A stretch of 11,492 nt of DNA from Candidatus Zambryskibacteria bacterium RIFCSPLOWO2_02_FULL_39_14 (lineage in GTDB: Bacteria > Patescibacteriota > Minisyncoccia > Phycocordibacterales > Zambryskibacteraceae): positions 190 to 11,681 of the forward strand of contig MHWM01000029.1 of NCBI GenBank assembly GCA_001824135.1, written 5' to 3'. The notes under the pieces were generated by a model. That model was given only the letters and a program-made list of their open reading frames with translations. It had not been told where the DNA came from and ran no database searches. Positions 11,420 through 11,492 of the stretch are shown piece after piece. A program made the position numbers and the translations under genes. Each line of letters starts with the position of its first letter. Positions within the stretch are counted from its first letter, which is position 1.

Positions 11420-11432
11420 CCTTTTAAATACA

Positions 11433-11438
11433 TATAAT
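11433..11438 (+). promoter_or_regulatory. -10 box of the gene starting at 11448 (near-leaderless)
   Basis: A consensus TATAAT that ends nine bases before the ATG at 11448; no Shine-Dalgarno lies between them. It is divergent from the promoter at 11414-11419. Confidence 0.5.
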
Positions 11439-11447
11439 AGTAGATCA

Positions 11448-11492
11448 ATGAGCCAGCCAGACAAGATTTGGGATAAATTAATTGATAACAAT
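11448..11492 (+). CDS. start of a gene truncated by the window end
   Basis: Fifteen codons from an ATG to the end of the window, reading MSQPDKIWDKLIDNN. The product cannot be identified. The case for a gene rests on the TATAAT nine bases before the ATG, the same layout as five or six other genes in this window, and on protein-like hydrophilic sequence. Confidence 0.5.
   Translation, partial: MSQPDKIWDKLIDNN

Noticed and set aside
1..11492. UGA read as Gly or Trp (alternative code of some Candidate Phyla Radiation lineages)
   Set aside because: UGA ends recR, the RG-rich gene and the 47-aa gene at sensible places, and no conserved protein contains an in-frame UGA.

Overview
This window looks like a piece of a Candidate Phyla Radiation (Patescibacteria) chromosome, most probably Parcubacteria-like. 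That is an inference from gene content and style: an AT-rich genome with single-copy housekeeping genes packed tightly on both strands, a short cysteinyl-tRNA synthetase, many tiny genes, a cell-wall lytic enzyme of the type common in that group, and many transcripts that seem to start at the AUG itself. UGA and UAG both act as stops, so the ordinary bacterial code (table 11) applies. There are no rRNA or tRNA genes and no CRISPR array that I can see.

Layout. 1-328: GC-rich, no credible gene, several perfect small hairpins. 329-1408 (minus): a translationally coupled pair, a phosphoribosyltransferase-like protein and a GrpB/UPF0157-type nucleotidyltransferase-like protein, preceded by a GC-rich hairpin element. 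1456-1812 (minus): a self-contained small transcription unit for an Arg/Gly-rich 72-aa protein. 1790-3790: yqeY (minus), divergent from rmuC-rplU (plus). 3796-4332: a hicBA toxin-antitoxin cassette sitting directly downstream of recR and bounded by two diverged copies of the recR 3' end. 4288-6327 (minus): dnaB-recR. 6432-6670: a 47-aa membrane peptide gene with its own promoter and terminator, sharing a control region with dnaB. 6669-7874 (minus): cysS. 7970-9654: an S41/Ctp protease followed by rplI (bL9). 9651-9944 (minus): rpmA (bL27). 9938-10445: a membrane-anchored protein with a small Cys/His C-terminal domain. 10463-11106: a lysozyme-like transglycosylase unit with a problematic N-terminus. 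11194-11419 (minus): a 50-aa Cys-containing gene. 11433-11492: the start of another gene that runs off the window.

Most genes serve translation (bL21, bL9, bL27, CysRS, YqeY), replication and repair (DnaB, RecR, RmuC) or envelope maintenance (S41 protease, lytic transglycosylase). Three observations deserve most attention. First, hicBA lies between an intact recR and a displaced fragment of a second recR allele, the arrangement expected of a cassette inserted at a gene's 3' end. Second, hicA has no AUG, GUG or UUG start at its N-terminus and lies in frame immediately after the hicB UAG stop, with AUA at the place where the start belongs. Third, seven genes have a -10 box only 6-9 nt before the start codon, which predicts leaderless mRNAs, while the other genes (dnaB and the small autonomous genes) have true leaders with Shine-Dalgarno sequences.
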